From Deltaproteobacteria bacterium (lineage in GTDB: Bacteria; Desulfobacterota; Syntrophobacteria; Syntrophobacterales; Syntrophobacteraceae): DNA of 64,000 nt. The notes beneath the pieces were generated by a model. It searched no databases. It saw nothing but the letters and a program-made list of their open reading frames with translations, and was not told the DNA's origin. A program made the position numbers and the translations under genes. This document shows positions 1 to 7,654 of this stretch, one piece after another. The first letter of the stretch is position 1. Every line of letters begins with the position of its first letter. The stretch spans positions 1 to 64,000 of the forward strand of contig JAJXYD010000023.1 of the NCBI GenBank assembly GCA_021780695.1. Direction: 5' to 3'.

Positions 1-335
1 CTTATCGCGCGGTTGGCAACAGCCATTACGATCGGGAGCCGAAGAGTCGAGGCTATATAGCAAATCTCCGACATCAGGGCGTAGCCCTGGGAACTCGTTG
101 AGGTAAAGGTGCGCGCGCCCGCGGCCGAAGAGCCCACGCAGGCGCTCATGGCGCTGTGCTCGGACTCGACGGGAATGAACTCGGCGTCCAAATGCCCCTC
201 GGCCACAAGCTCCGAGAGGTGCTCCACTATATGGGTCTGGGGCGTGATCGGATAAGCCGCAATGACGTCCACATCGCACAGCCCTACCGCTTCCGCCACG
301 GCCAGCGATACTTCGATACCTACTCGTCTGGACAT
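1..335 (-). CDS. porA: 2-oxoacid:ferredoxin oxidoreductase alpha subunit, partial (C-terminus beyond window)
   Basis: The visible N-terminal 111 or so codons, starting at an ATG at 335, read as the alpha subunit of pyruvate/2-oxoacid:ferredoxin oxidoreductase. The segment AAYPITPQT, the VESEHSAM stretch and [14 protein letters not shown] are hallmarks of the thiamine-diphosphate-enzyme alpha chain. In the family, alpha works with beta, gamma and delta subunits in the cytoplasm to decarboxylate a 2-oxoacid to acyl-CoA and reduce ferredoxin. It follows the delta gene by 2 nt, so the gene order is gamma-delta-alpha with beta expected beyond the window. Which 2-oxoacid is used cannot be told from this fragment. 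Confidence 0.9.
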   Translation of the reverse strand, partial: MSRRVGIEVSLAVAEAVGLCDVDVIAAYPITPQTHIVEHLSELVAEGHLDAEFIPVESEHSAMSACVGSSAAGARTFTSTSSQGYALMSEICYIASTLRLPIVMAVANRAI

Positions 336-337
336 CT

Positions 338-631
338 CTAGTCGCCCTCCTCAATCATCATTATGGCCCCCACGGGGCATTCCCTGGCGCAAATGCCACA
401 CCCCTTGCACCAGTAGTAGTTCTGTTCGAAGTAGCCTTCGGCGTCCTTGGCATAAACCATATCGGGACACATGATATAGCACTGCCCGCACTTGATGCAC
501 CTGTCGCGGTCGGTGACGGGATGCATCGAACGCCAGTCGCCGGTTTTGAGTTCGGCCGCGCTTCCGGGCTCGAGTATAGCGGTTCCAGGACTTAGTTCCT
601 TCCAGCTTTTGATTCCGGTTTCCTTGGCCAT
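338..631 (-). CDS. porD: 2-oxoacid:ferredoxin oxidoreductase delta subunit (2x[4Fe-4S])
   Basis: This is a 97-residue ferredoxin-like subunit. Two CxxCxxCxxxCP motifs are visible ([12 protein letters not shown] at about residues 41-52 and [12 protein letters not shown] at about 75-86), enough for two [4Fe-4S] clusters. The roughly 35-residue N-terminal extension before the first cluster is usual for PorD. In the complex it relays electrons from the thiamine-enzyme core to ferredoxin. It lies 2 nt after the gamma gene and 2 nt before the alpha gene, so translation is probably coupled. Confidence 0.93.
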   Translation of the reverse strand: MAKETGIKSWKELSPGTAILEPGSAAELKTGDWRSMHPVTDRDRCIKCGQCYIMCPDMVYAKDAEGYFEQNYYWCKGCGICARECPVGAIMMIEEGD

Positions 632-633
632 GG

Positions 634-1185
634 CTATCCCTCCACCAGCTGCGTCTCATCAAAAGCCCGCGAACACGCCTTGAGGTTTTTGTCCGCAATG
701 GGTCCGAAACGATGTTTTATCGGTCCCTGCAAACAGCTCATACGGATGAGGCCGGTGGCTTTTACCAAAGCCCCGAGCATCGTGGTGTTGGCGATTGGAA
801 CCCGCATGGTCTCAACGGCTATCTTCGTACCGTCAACGGTTGCAAGCCTTGCCTTTATTCCGTTTTCCTCCCGGACCTGGGCAGCGCTTTTGGGAGTATT
901 TAAGATCACTACCCCCCCTTCTTTTAAGCCCTCTTCGACATTGACGATTTTAAGCAACGTCGGATCGAGCACGATCACGATGTCTGGTTGATAAACTTTT
1001 TCCCTCGTAACGATCGGCGAATCGCTGACTCTTACGAAGGCCATAACGGGAGCACCGCGGCGCTCCGGACCGAAACTCGGAAACGCCTGGCCGAATTTAC
1101 CCTCTTCAATCGCGGCAAGAGCGGTAAGTTCGGCTGACGTAACGGCCCCCTGGCCGCCACGCCCATGAAAACGAATCTCTACCAT
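634..1185 (-). CDS. porC: 2-oxoacid:ferredoxin oxidoreductase gamma subunit
   Basis: The gamma subunit begins MVEIRFHGRGGQGAVT, the typical glycine-rich start of this family, and continues with the FPSFGPERRGAP segment and a CLQGPIKHRFG-like C-terminal part. The reading frame could start 7 codons earlier at 1206, but an AGGAGAA Shine-Dalgarno lies 8 nt before the ATG at 1185, giving 183 residues. It is the first gene of the por cluster, and a good sigma-70 type promoter lies about 160 bp upstream. The product is cytoplasmic and binds CoA/acyl groups together with the alpha subunit. Confidence 0.92.
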   Translation of the reverse strand: MVEIRFHGRGGQGAVTSAELTALAAIEEGKFGQAFPSFGPERRGAPVMAFVRVSDSPIVTREKVYQPDIVIVLDPTLLKIVNVEEGLKEGGVVILNTPKSAAQVREENGIKARLATVDGTKIAVETMRVPIANTTMLGALVKATGLIRMSCLQGPIKHRFGPIADKNLKACSRAFDETQLVEG

Positions 1186-1342
1186 ATTAATTTTCTCCTC
1201 ATACACTTTCTAGATTTACATCTTTTCGGCGTACAGAAGAGATCTTAGGTGCGGCTATGGGGGCTGAATTCAAATGGGAAACCGCACGCCGAAAAGCTGC
1301 TAGCACGCAGCAAGAAGCACGTATTACGTGCATAAATATATA

Positions 1343-1371
1343 ATTATTCTACTTTATAATAAAGACGTCAA
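1343..1371 (-). promoter_or_regulatory. Predicted sigma-70 promoter of the por operon
   Basis: On the minus strand TTGACG (1371-1366) is followed after exactly 17 nt by AATAAT (1348-1343), in a markedly AT-rich stretch. Each hexamer matches the consensus at five of six positions. It lies upstream of porC and no other minus-strand gene lies between. The rest of 1186-1481 holds no convincing gene. Confidence 0.6.
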
Positions 1372-1481
1372 CGATTTAAATTTTGCAATTTAGATGTCGT
1401 TTCCCTTGCGGAAATGAGAAAAAGCACACCACGGAGAAAGAAAAGAACCTTTTAAAAAGAGTTTATGAGCCCCGGAGGCCT

Positions 1482-2081
1482 CTAAAAGACCTGTCTTCCT
1501 TTGAGTGCCCTTTCCAAGGTGATGCGATCGGTATACTTCAGATCGCCTCCCATCGGGATTCCATAAGCTATTCGGGTAACACGAGCGTCGTGGTCTTTAA
1601 GGATTTGGAGGAGGTAGTGGGCCGTAGCCTCCCCCTCGCTGCTCGGATTGGTCGCTAGGATGATTTCGGTTATTTTTTCAGACTTAAACCGGGCAAAAAG
1701 CTCCTTAATGCGGATCTGTTCGGGACCGATGCCGTCAAGAGGGGCCAACACGCCCTGCAGGACATGGTAGCGGCCCTTATGGGCTCCGGATTGCTCGATA
1801 GCCAAAAGGTCCGCAGTACCCTCCACGACACAGATCTGCCCGGTATTGCGGGCCGGATCCCCGCAAATGGCGCACACAGGATCCTCGGTAAAATTAAAGC
1901 AGATCGAACAGGTTCGGATATTGGCGCGAAGTTGGCGGATGTTTTCCGCAAGGGATTCCACATCCTTGTCGGGCGACTTGAGAAGATGCATGGCGATGCG
2001 GGTCGCGCTCTTCTCCCCAAGGCCCGGAAGGCGGCTAAGTTTGCGGATAAGATCGCTCAATACGGGTGGATAGGGATTCAT
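1482..2081 (-). CDS. recR: Recombination mediator protein RecR
   Basis: This 199-residue protein is full length for RecR. It has the N-terminal helix-hairpin-helix (LPGLGEKSATRIA), a four-cysteine zinc finger (CSICFNFTEDPVCAIC, about residues 57-72), and a Toprim domain starting at ICVVEGTADLLAIE with the LATNPSSEGEATAHYL segment. RecR acts with RecF/RecO in loading RecA on single-stranded gaps. It is the last gene of a dnaX-ybaB-recR block, a very widely conserved order, and follows ybaB by only a few nucleotides. Confidence 0.97.
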   Translation of the reverse strand: MNPYPPVLSDLIRKLSRLPGLGEKSATRIAMHLLKSPDKDVESLAENIRQLRANIRTCSICFNFTEDPVCAICGDPARNTGQICVVEGTADLLAIEQSGAHKGRYHVLQGVLAPLDGIGPEQIRIKELFARFKSEKITEIILATNPSSEGEATAHYLLQILKDHDARVTRIAYGIPMGGDLKYTDRITLERALKGRQVF

Positions 2082-2087
2082 ACAGGG

Positions 2088-2417
2088 TTAAAAAAGCCCC
2101 GGCAAATTGAGGCCGGGAATGTTTAGACCTCCGGCAAGTTTGCCCATTTCGGAAGCAGCCATTTCCTGCGCGCGCCGGAGGCCGTCATTTACGGCGGCCA
2201 CAATCAAATCCTGCAACATCTCTATATCTTCAGGGTCGACAACCTGACGGTCTATCTTTACGCTCAAAACTTCCTGTTTGCCGCTGACCTCAACGGTCAC
2301 CATGCCCCCACCGGCGCTTGCCTCAACCTTTTTTAACGCCAGGTCTTCCTGAATTTTACTCATTTTTTCCTGCAGCGCCTTTACCTGCTGCATTGGGTTA
2401 AATCCTTTAGGCATCAT
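2088..2417 (-). CDS. ybaB: YbaB/EbfC family nucleoid-associated protein
   Basis: This 109-residue protein is of the YbaB/EbfC family (MQQVKALQEKMSKIQEDLA coiled N-terminus, then GGGMVTVEVSGKQEVLSVKID and the DLIVAAVNDGLRRAQEMAASEMGKL helix). Family members are dimeric DNA-binding proteins. The open frame extends 22 codons further upstream, but a GGAGGA Shine-Dalgarno sits 4-5 nt before tandem ATG codons at 2417 and 2414, which fixes the start. The position between dnaX and recR supports the assignment. Confidence 0.95.
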   Translation of the reverse strand: MMPKGFNPMQQVKALQEKMSKIQEDLALKKVEASAGGGMVTVEVSGKQEVLSVKIDRQVVDPEDIEMLQDLIVAAVNDGLRRAQEMAASEMGKLAGGLNIPGLNLPGLF

Positions 2418-2565
2418 GTATTCCTCCACTAAAAATAAATTGGCGGGTCGGGATGTGTTCACCTCCCTTCCTGCCCGGTCCAAAGATCAAGAATAACACA
2501 CTATGGGGACGAAAACATACGCATTCGCACCCGATAGCGGATAAAAGCAAAGTGCGTAGAGCACT

Positions 2566-4320
2566 CTATTTTCCGCGACCTTCCCGGGGGGAGCCCGATG
2601 AGATTTTAACCTCTTTTAGTTCGGCTCCCAGAATTTCTATGGCCTGCTGAACGGCCTGATGGCCCGCAATATTTTTTGCACCCGACGGTTTAGCGGCCTT
2701 TTGCTCCCTGGCCGAGGAGCGCCCGGAAGTTACCGTCCGCTTTTTGGTAATGATCCATTGGAACTTTTCGCCCCAAAAAGCCAGGGCGGTTTCTTGGAGT
2801 TTAGTGATAAACTTGGGGCCGTTAGTGCTGTTTTCAAAGATCTCGGGGACTTCGAGCTCAATAGATTGCTCCGAAACCCTGGCGGTGCAATGAGAGACGA
2901 TTCCCCAAACGGCATCGCGGTTTTCAAGGAAATTTACAAAGCTTTGCCAGTCGGCCACGGCCTCGGATATCGTTGGAGGCGAAACGGCGGGACGAGAAAA
3001 GGCGGGCGGGGCGCTCGAAGAAGATTCCGCAACTAAAACCCTATCCTCTTCATAGGCTGAATCGGGTTCGCCGGTTTTTGCCTCGTTTTTGTTTTCGGCC
3101 TTGCCACCGGCAGGATTTTTTTTGAATGCCGGCCTGCTTTCGGAGATCATGCAATCGGAAGGCGACTGCCCGGTTTTAAGACCTTGCTCGATTGCCGAGA
3201 GCCTTTCGAGCATCAGATCGATAGACTCAAGGCCGGGCAGGCGGGACATACGCAAAAGGAGCATCTCGAGCACGATTTTGGGCATGCTCGACCTGCGAAT
3301 TTCCTCTTCTCCCTGCAGAAGCATCTGAAAAAAGACATGCAGGGATTCAAGACTTGTCCTGGCGGCCATTTGGCGAAGGCCCTCCTCTTCTTCCCGGGGG
3401 AGATCGACCCGGCCCTCGGCCCCGGCAGAGAGGGAAACGAAAATAAGATTTCGGAAGTGGTCGCACAGGTGCTGGCAAAAACGTCGAGTGTCAAGTCCCC
3501 TGCGGTAGACATCTCCGGCGATTTCCAGGCATGCGCGGGCATCGCCGGCAAGTATGGCTTCCGCGGTTCGCATAACCGACTGCCTGTCGATAACTCCAAG
3601 AATATCGAGAATTTCGAATTCATTCAGATCATCGCCGCTAAAGGCCATGAGCTGTTCTAGCAAACTTTGGGCATCGCGCATGCTTCCGTCGGCTTCACGG
3701 CCAATAGCGTAAAGAACGGAGTCGGGGAAATTGGCCCCATCCCGGGAGACAATCTTCTTTAGGTGCTCGACTATCAACTCAAGGCTAAGGCGTCGAAACT
3801 CAAACCTTTGGCACCTGCTAAGAACCGTGGCGGGAATCTTGTGAGGTTCGGTGGTAGCGAAGATAAAAATCACATGCGCGGGCGGTTCTTCCAGGATTTT
3901 TAGCAGCCCGTTGAAGGCAGCCGTCGAGAGCTGGTGAACTTCATCTATTATGTAGACTTTATAGCGTCCCTTGGCAGGCCTGTAGCGCGCGGTTTCCTTC
4001 AGCTCCCGGATATTGTCGATTCCGGTATTCGAGGCGCCGTCGATTTCTAGAACGTCAACGCAGTTGCTATGGGAAATTTCCCGACAGTTCGAGCATTGAT
4101 TGCAGGGTGAAGGAGACGGGCCTTTTTCGCAATTAAGAGCTTTGGCAAGAATGCGGGCAACCGAGGTTTTACCAACTCCGCGCGCGCCTGAAAACAGATA
4201 GGCATGGGCAATACGGTCCAAGCGAATCGCATTTTTGAGCGTTCGGGACACATGAGGCTGGCCGATGACTTCCTCGAAGGTTTCGGGCCGGTATCTGCGG
4301 GCTATAACTTGATAGGACAT
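2566..4320 (-). CDS. dnaX: DNA polymerase III subunit gamma/tau
   Basis: This 584-residue clamp-loader ATPase begins MSYQVIARRYRP. It contains Walker A (GARGVGKTS), the DnaX zinc-binding cysteines (CNQCSNC about residues 78-84, after an earlier Cys), the DEVHQLSTAAFN Walker B segment and an ATTEPHKIPATVLSRCQ sensor 1/arginine-finger region. The C-terminal third is a low-complexity linker followed by a tau-specific domain. In the linker the coding strand carries eight consecutive A residues (3123-3116), where slippage would yield a shorter gamma product. It is the first gene of the dnaX-ybaB-recR block, with two tRNA-Ser genes just upstream. Confidence 0.97.
   Translation of the reverse strand: MSYQVIARRYRPETFEEVIGQPHVSRTLKNAIRLDRIAHAYLFSGARGVGKTSVARILAKALNCEKGPSPSPCNQCSNCREISHSNCVDVLEIDGASNTGIDNIRELKETARYRPAKGRYKVYIIDEVHQLSTAAFNGLLKILEEPPAHVIFIFATTEPHKIPATVLSRCQRFEFRRLSLELIVEHLKKIVSRDGANFPDSVLYAIGREADGSMRDAQSLLEQLMAFSGDDLNEFEILDILGVIDRQSVMRTAEAILAGDARACLEIAGDVYRRGLDTRRFCQHLCDHFRNLIFVSLSAGAEGRVDLPREEEEGLRQMAARTSLESLHVFFQMLLQGEEEIRRSSMPKIVLEMLLLRMSRLPGLESIDLMLERLSAIEQGLKTGQSPSDCMISESRPAFKKNPAGGKAENKNEAKTGEPDSAYEEDRVLVAESSSSAPPAFSRPAVSPPTISEAVADWQSFVNFLENRDAVWGIVSHCTARVSEQSIELEVPEIFENSTNGPKFITKLQETALAFWGEKFQWIITKKRTVTSGRSSAREQKAAKPSGAKNIAGHQAVQQAIEILGAELKEVKISSGSPREGRGK
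3116..3123 (-). promoter_or_regulatory. Possible programmed slippage site (A8) in dnaX
   Basis: Codons 400-402 of dnaX read AAA AAA AAT, giving a run of eight A. A -1 shift here meets TGA after 22 codons, giving a product of about 423 residues, close to the usual size of gamma. The +1 frame also stops soon, at a TAG. The run lies between the ATPase core and the tau-specific domain, as in known dnaX slippage genes. That it is used is an inference. Confidence 0.4.
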
Positions 4321-4362
4321 ATTTGGCTACGCCGGCCTGAGGACATGGGGCCAACAGGCGGA

Positions 4363-4455
4363 TGGCGGAGAGAGAGGGATTCGAACCCTCGGTACACCTT
4401 TTGGGCGTACACACGATTTCCAGTCGTGCTCCTTCAGCCTCTCGGACATCTCTCC
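4363..4455 (-). tRNA. tRNA-Ser(GGA)
   Basis: The minus strand folds as a class II tRNA: acceptor GGAGAGA pairing with TCTCTCC, an anticodon loop CTGGAAA (anticodon GGA), a long variable arm, and T arm GAGGG-TTCGAAT-CCCTC. The discriminator is G, and the 3' CCA is encoded in the genome (TGG at 4363-4365 on the plus strand). It lies just upstream of dnaX. Confidence 0.95.
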
Positions 4456-4511
4456 ACAAGGTGCTTTAACAGATTTCACGCAAACCCCCGCAATGCATGG
4501 AGTTGCAAAAG

Positions 4512-4607
4512 TGGCGGAGAGGGTGGGATTCGAACCCACGTGCCCTGCTATTCACAGGACAACTCGATTTCGAGTCGAGCCCGGTACGGCCACTTCGGTA
4601 CCTCTCC
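4512..4607 (-). tRNA. tRNA-Ser(CGA)
   Basis: A second class II serine tRNA lies on the minus strand: acceptor GGAGAGG pairing with CCTCTCC, anticodon loop CTCGAAA (anticodon CGA), extended variable arm, T arm GTGGG-TTCGAAT-CCCAC, and encoded CCA. It is spaced about 56 nt from the tRNA-Ser(GGA) gene, so the two may be co-transcribed with tadA upstream. Confidence 0.95.
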
Positions 4608-4696
4608 ACAACGGCAACCCTTCTTTACCTCAATGCGGGGTCAAAAATCAAAGGAGAATTTTAACTGAGGCAAAAAAGAATTCAAAGCGGCAAGGT

Positions 4697-5176
4697 CTAA
4701 AAAACACTCTTCGCCAATTTTGCGCCTCTGCGGGCCTTGAAGAACCTGTGCAAAATATCGGCACACTCTTGCTCCATAAGGCCCGCGTTAACCTCTATCC
4801 GATGATTGAAACGATCGACACCGGTTAAATCCAAAACAGTGCCCGCAGAACCGCTTCGTGGATCGCGGGCGCCAAAGACCAACCGGTTCACCCTGGCGTG
4901 GAGCATTGCTCCAACACACATGGCGCAGGGCTCAAGAGTCACATACATGACGGTCCCGACGAGTCTATAGTTGTCAAGCCTTCGACAAGCCCGTCTTATA
5001 GCAACGATCTCGGCATGGGCAGTCGGATCATTGGAAGAGATCGGCATATTGTGCGCTCCAGCCAGCAGCAAACCATCGGCGCCGACCACCACGGCTCCCA
5101 CAGGAACCTCCTGGAGTCCGTAGGCCTTCTCTGCCTCTTCCAGGGCTAGACGCATGAAAAATAGATCAGTATGCAA
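4697..5176 (-). CDS. tadA: tRNA-specific adenosine deaminase
   Basis: This 159-residue cytidine/adenosine deaminase-fold protein has the zinc motif HAE (TAHAEIVAI, about residue 54) and PCxxC (LEPCAMCVGAM). The ARVNRLVFGARDPRSGSAG segment is typical of TadA, which converts A34 to inosine in tRNA-Arg(ACG). The length agrees with the family. It lies upstream of the two tRNA-Ser genes on the same strand. Confidence 0.95.
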   Translation of the reverse strand: MHTDLFFMRLALEEAEKAYGLQEVPVGAVVVGADGLLLAGAHNMPISSNDPTAHAEIVAIRRACRRLDNYRLVGTVMYVTLEPCAMCVGAMLHARVNRLVFGARDPRSGSAGTVLDLTGVDRFNHRIEVNAGLMEQECADILHRFFKARRGAKLAKSVF

Positions 5177-5356
5177 GGCGGCTCTTTGTCAATTTTTCAA
5201 CATTACCAGCAAGCCGATTGCCAATAGCATAAATTTGTTATATAGGAAAGGCTTTTCCTAGCCGTGCGGTTTTTGGGCGCCAGCTAGCCGCAAGTTTAGC
5301 AGGATCGAATCCATTTTTAATCATCTTTCGAGCTATCTTTACGGGAACAGAGTCCG

Positions 5357-7138
5357 ATGAGCTTTACACAAACCATGGCAAGGATAAGAAATCTTTTTTT
5401 TCTCGGGGCATTAGCCACGGCACTGCTCGTACTATCGCCATCCGCGGGATCGACGCAGCAGCCATTAAGCAGCCCCCCTTCGAGCGCGCCTTCAGAGGTT
5501 AGCGCCCAAAGTCAGACCGCAGGCGGTTCACAGCTGTGGCCCGACTATATCTGGCATTCTATCCCCAATTCGGAGCTTGGCAGCCTTACGCCGAGTCCTG
5601 TCAGCAGAGCCTACCAGGCCAGCGGCTGGCAGCCTCTTTTCATTAACTCCACATTCGGTTTGGATGAAAAAGCCAAGAGATTGCTTGCCCGCCTGCATTC
5701 GCTGGGCTATGACGCTATCGACCCGGGCCCCTTTGAGCTTGCGAGGTTATCTCAAATAATCCAAAAACTCAGGGCCTCACGCTCGTCGCTTGGGGCAGCC
5801 GATCCGCAATTTGACACCGCGAGGGGCCAAGCCTTTCTAGCCGGCCAGGACCCGGATGCAACGGCGGCCGGTCCACAGGGTTCAACGGTCAGCCAGCCTG
5901 ATATCCAAACCGTCGCGGCAGCCTACCGGGCAGTTTTAATCGCAGCCAGCCAAGCCGATATCCGCCTTACCACCGATTTTTTCCTGTACTCAAAGGAGAT
6001 GGATCCTTTTTCATCCGTAGAAGACGGCATAAAGGCCCTTTTAGGAGAGGCGCCCAATTCGAGCTACTTTTCAGAACTCGAACCCAAAGGTTTTGGCTAC
6101 CAAAGTCTTCGCGAGGCCTATCGGAAGTATTGCAAACTGGCCGACCGTCACACCCAGATCTATGTCAATTTTCCTTATACGGCCCGTCCGGGCGATCGTG
6201 GGACAGAGGTCCGGCGGCTACAGCAAAGACTTCGCCAGGAAGGGTACTATTCGGGTGAGACGACCGGCGTCTATGACAGGGCCACACGGCGGGCGGTCAG
6301 CCGTTTTCAGGCCGCCAATTTGCTCAGCCCGGACGGCTCAACCGGCAGGTCCACCCTGGCTCGTTTGAACATATCTTTCAGGCAGAAGGCGGCTATGATC
6401 GCTTACTCGCTCAAGGCCATCCGCAACAGCCCTTGCCGGCACTACGATCGCTTTATCCGGGTAAATATTCCCCAGTTCATGCTCGCCTATTACAACAACG
6501 GGCAGATCGAAAAAACTGAAAAGGTCATAGTGGGAAAGGCCAGCGGGAAAAAGGTCAACCGCCAGGGGAAAATAGTTGGCGAAAACCAGACGCCTACGAT
6601 GTTTAGCCAAATTTATCAAATTATCTACAACCCCCGATGGTATGTCGACGGGCGCATCCGGCTCGAATTGAACCAGAAGGCCGGGTCCAACCCGGAATGG
6701 TTCGAAGAACACGGCTATGTAAAAATGGAATCACGATATCGTTTTGGCGAGCACAGGCTCTTTCAAAAATCCGGGCCCAAGAACGCCCTGGGACGAGTTA
6801 AATTCGATTTTAACAACCCTTACGCCGTTTACCTGCACGATACCGATCAAAGATACCTCTTTGCCAGGTCCCGCAGGGATCTCTCCCATGGGTGCATCCG
6901 GGTCAACAATGCTCTAAACCTGGCCGAAACCATACTTACGGACGAGGAAAACCCGTATGTGTCCAGGATTCAAACGATTCTAAACAGCACCCGCGAGGCC
7001 TTCATTAAACTCTCACAGCCCATTCCCATCTCGGTCGAATACGTTCCCGTGATTGCCTCGGACGACGGTCAGATCGTGTTTGCGGGAGATCCCTACGGCT
7101 ATCTGAGCGATCCGAGCCAACTCGCCCGTAAATGGTGA
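5357..7138 (+). CDS. Exported L,D-transpeptidase, YcbB/LdtD-like
   Basis: The 593-residue protein has an N-terminal signal sequence (residues about 1-33), a scaffold/substrate region, a PG_binding_1 domain at about 275-335 (GDRGTEVRRLQQRLRQEGYY), and a C-terminal YkuD catalytic domain. The catalytic motif SHGCIRV places the nucleophile at Cys513, with an upstream histidine in the YLHDTD segment. This domain order is that of YcbB/LdtD-type enzymes, which make 3-3 peptidoglycan cross-links in the periplasm. A MepA-like hydrolase follows on the same strand after a 516-nt gap, so transcription is probably separate. Confidence 0.93.
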   Translation: MSFTQTMARIRNLFFLGALATALLVLSPSAGSTQQPLSSPPSSAPSEVSAQSQTAGGSQLWPDYIWHSIPNSELGSLTPSPVSRAYQASGWQPLFINSTFGLDEKAKRLLARLHSLGYDAIDPGPFELARLSQIIQKLRASRSSLGAADPQFDTARGQAFLAGQDPDATAAGPQGSTVSQPDIQTVAAAYRAVLIAASQADIRLTTDFFLYSKEMDPFSSVEDGIKALLGEAPNSSYFSELEPKGFGYQSLREAYRKYCKLADRHTQIYVNFPYTARPGDRGTEVRRLQQRLRQEGYYSGETTGVYDRATRRAVSRFQAANLLSPDGSTGRSTLARLNISFRQKAAMIAYSLKAIRNSPCRHYDRFIRVNIPQFMLAYYNNGQIEKTEKVIVGKASGKKVNRQGKIVGENQTPTMFSQIYQIIYNPRWYVDGRIRLELNQKAGSNPEWFEEHGYVKMESRYRFGEHRLFQKSGPKNALGRVKFDFNNPYAVYLHDTDQRYLFARSRRDLSHGCIRVNNALNLAETILTDEENPYVSRIQTILNSTREAFIKLSQPIPISVEYVPVIASDDGQIVFAGDPYGYLSDPSQLARKW

Positions 7139-7654
7139 ATCAAACGCACGGCAGGCAAGGCCAGCTCTTTGGAGATCCCGCTCCTGGCGCAAAACGCCAG
7201 GGGCATGGGGAAACAGGACTCAAAAGGGTCCTGCAACAGGCAAAAAATGTATAAGGCACTTAAAGATTTGTATTAACAATTCCGCGCACGCAATTGATTT
7301 TAAAAAATTGGCCATTCCTGCTGATGAGCCAATCCTTTACGGTCATCATTAAAGGGATTTTCACATAGATCTGAAAAACTGGTAATTGTGGAGAATGCGG
7401 AACTTTCTCGATTTATCCGAGCAATTCCCTTGCGCACACGATTTTACATAATTTTCATTATGTAACTTTTTGTCATCAACTTTCAATGTGTTATGCATTA
7501 TCCACGAATTTAATTCCCCGAATCATTCAAAAAAAGCGTTTGACATAAACAACAAGATTTTGGTAGGGATTTGCATCTTTTAAAATCCTGTGGCCAATTA
7601 ACGCTTCGGCCGACTTTTGGGGGATGTCTTTTAAGCTGAAACATGGGGGGGGTT
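7139..7654 (+). other. Intergenic region with hairpin and possible promoter
   Basis: No gene was seen. A 7-bp perfect hairpin (CCTGGCG/CGCCAGG, 7183-7201) follows the L,D-transpeptidase gene but lacks a T tract. The rest is AT-rich. A consensus -35 hexamer TTGACA occurs at 7540-7545, with only a weak -10-like TAGGGA at 7564-7569. It could drive the downstream endopeptidase gene. Confidence 0.35.

Noticed and set aside
2418..2565. Possible SRP (4.5S) RNA between dnaX and ybaB, a frequent neighbour of these genes
   Set aside because: The conserved GGAAGCAGCC-type apical loop is not present on either strand here or around the tRNA-Ser genes.
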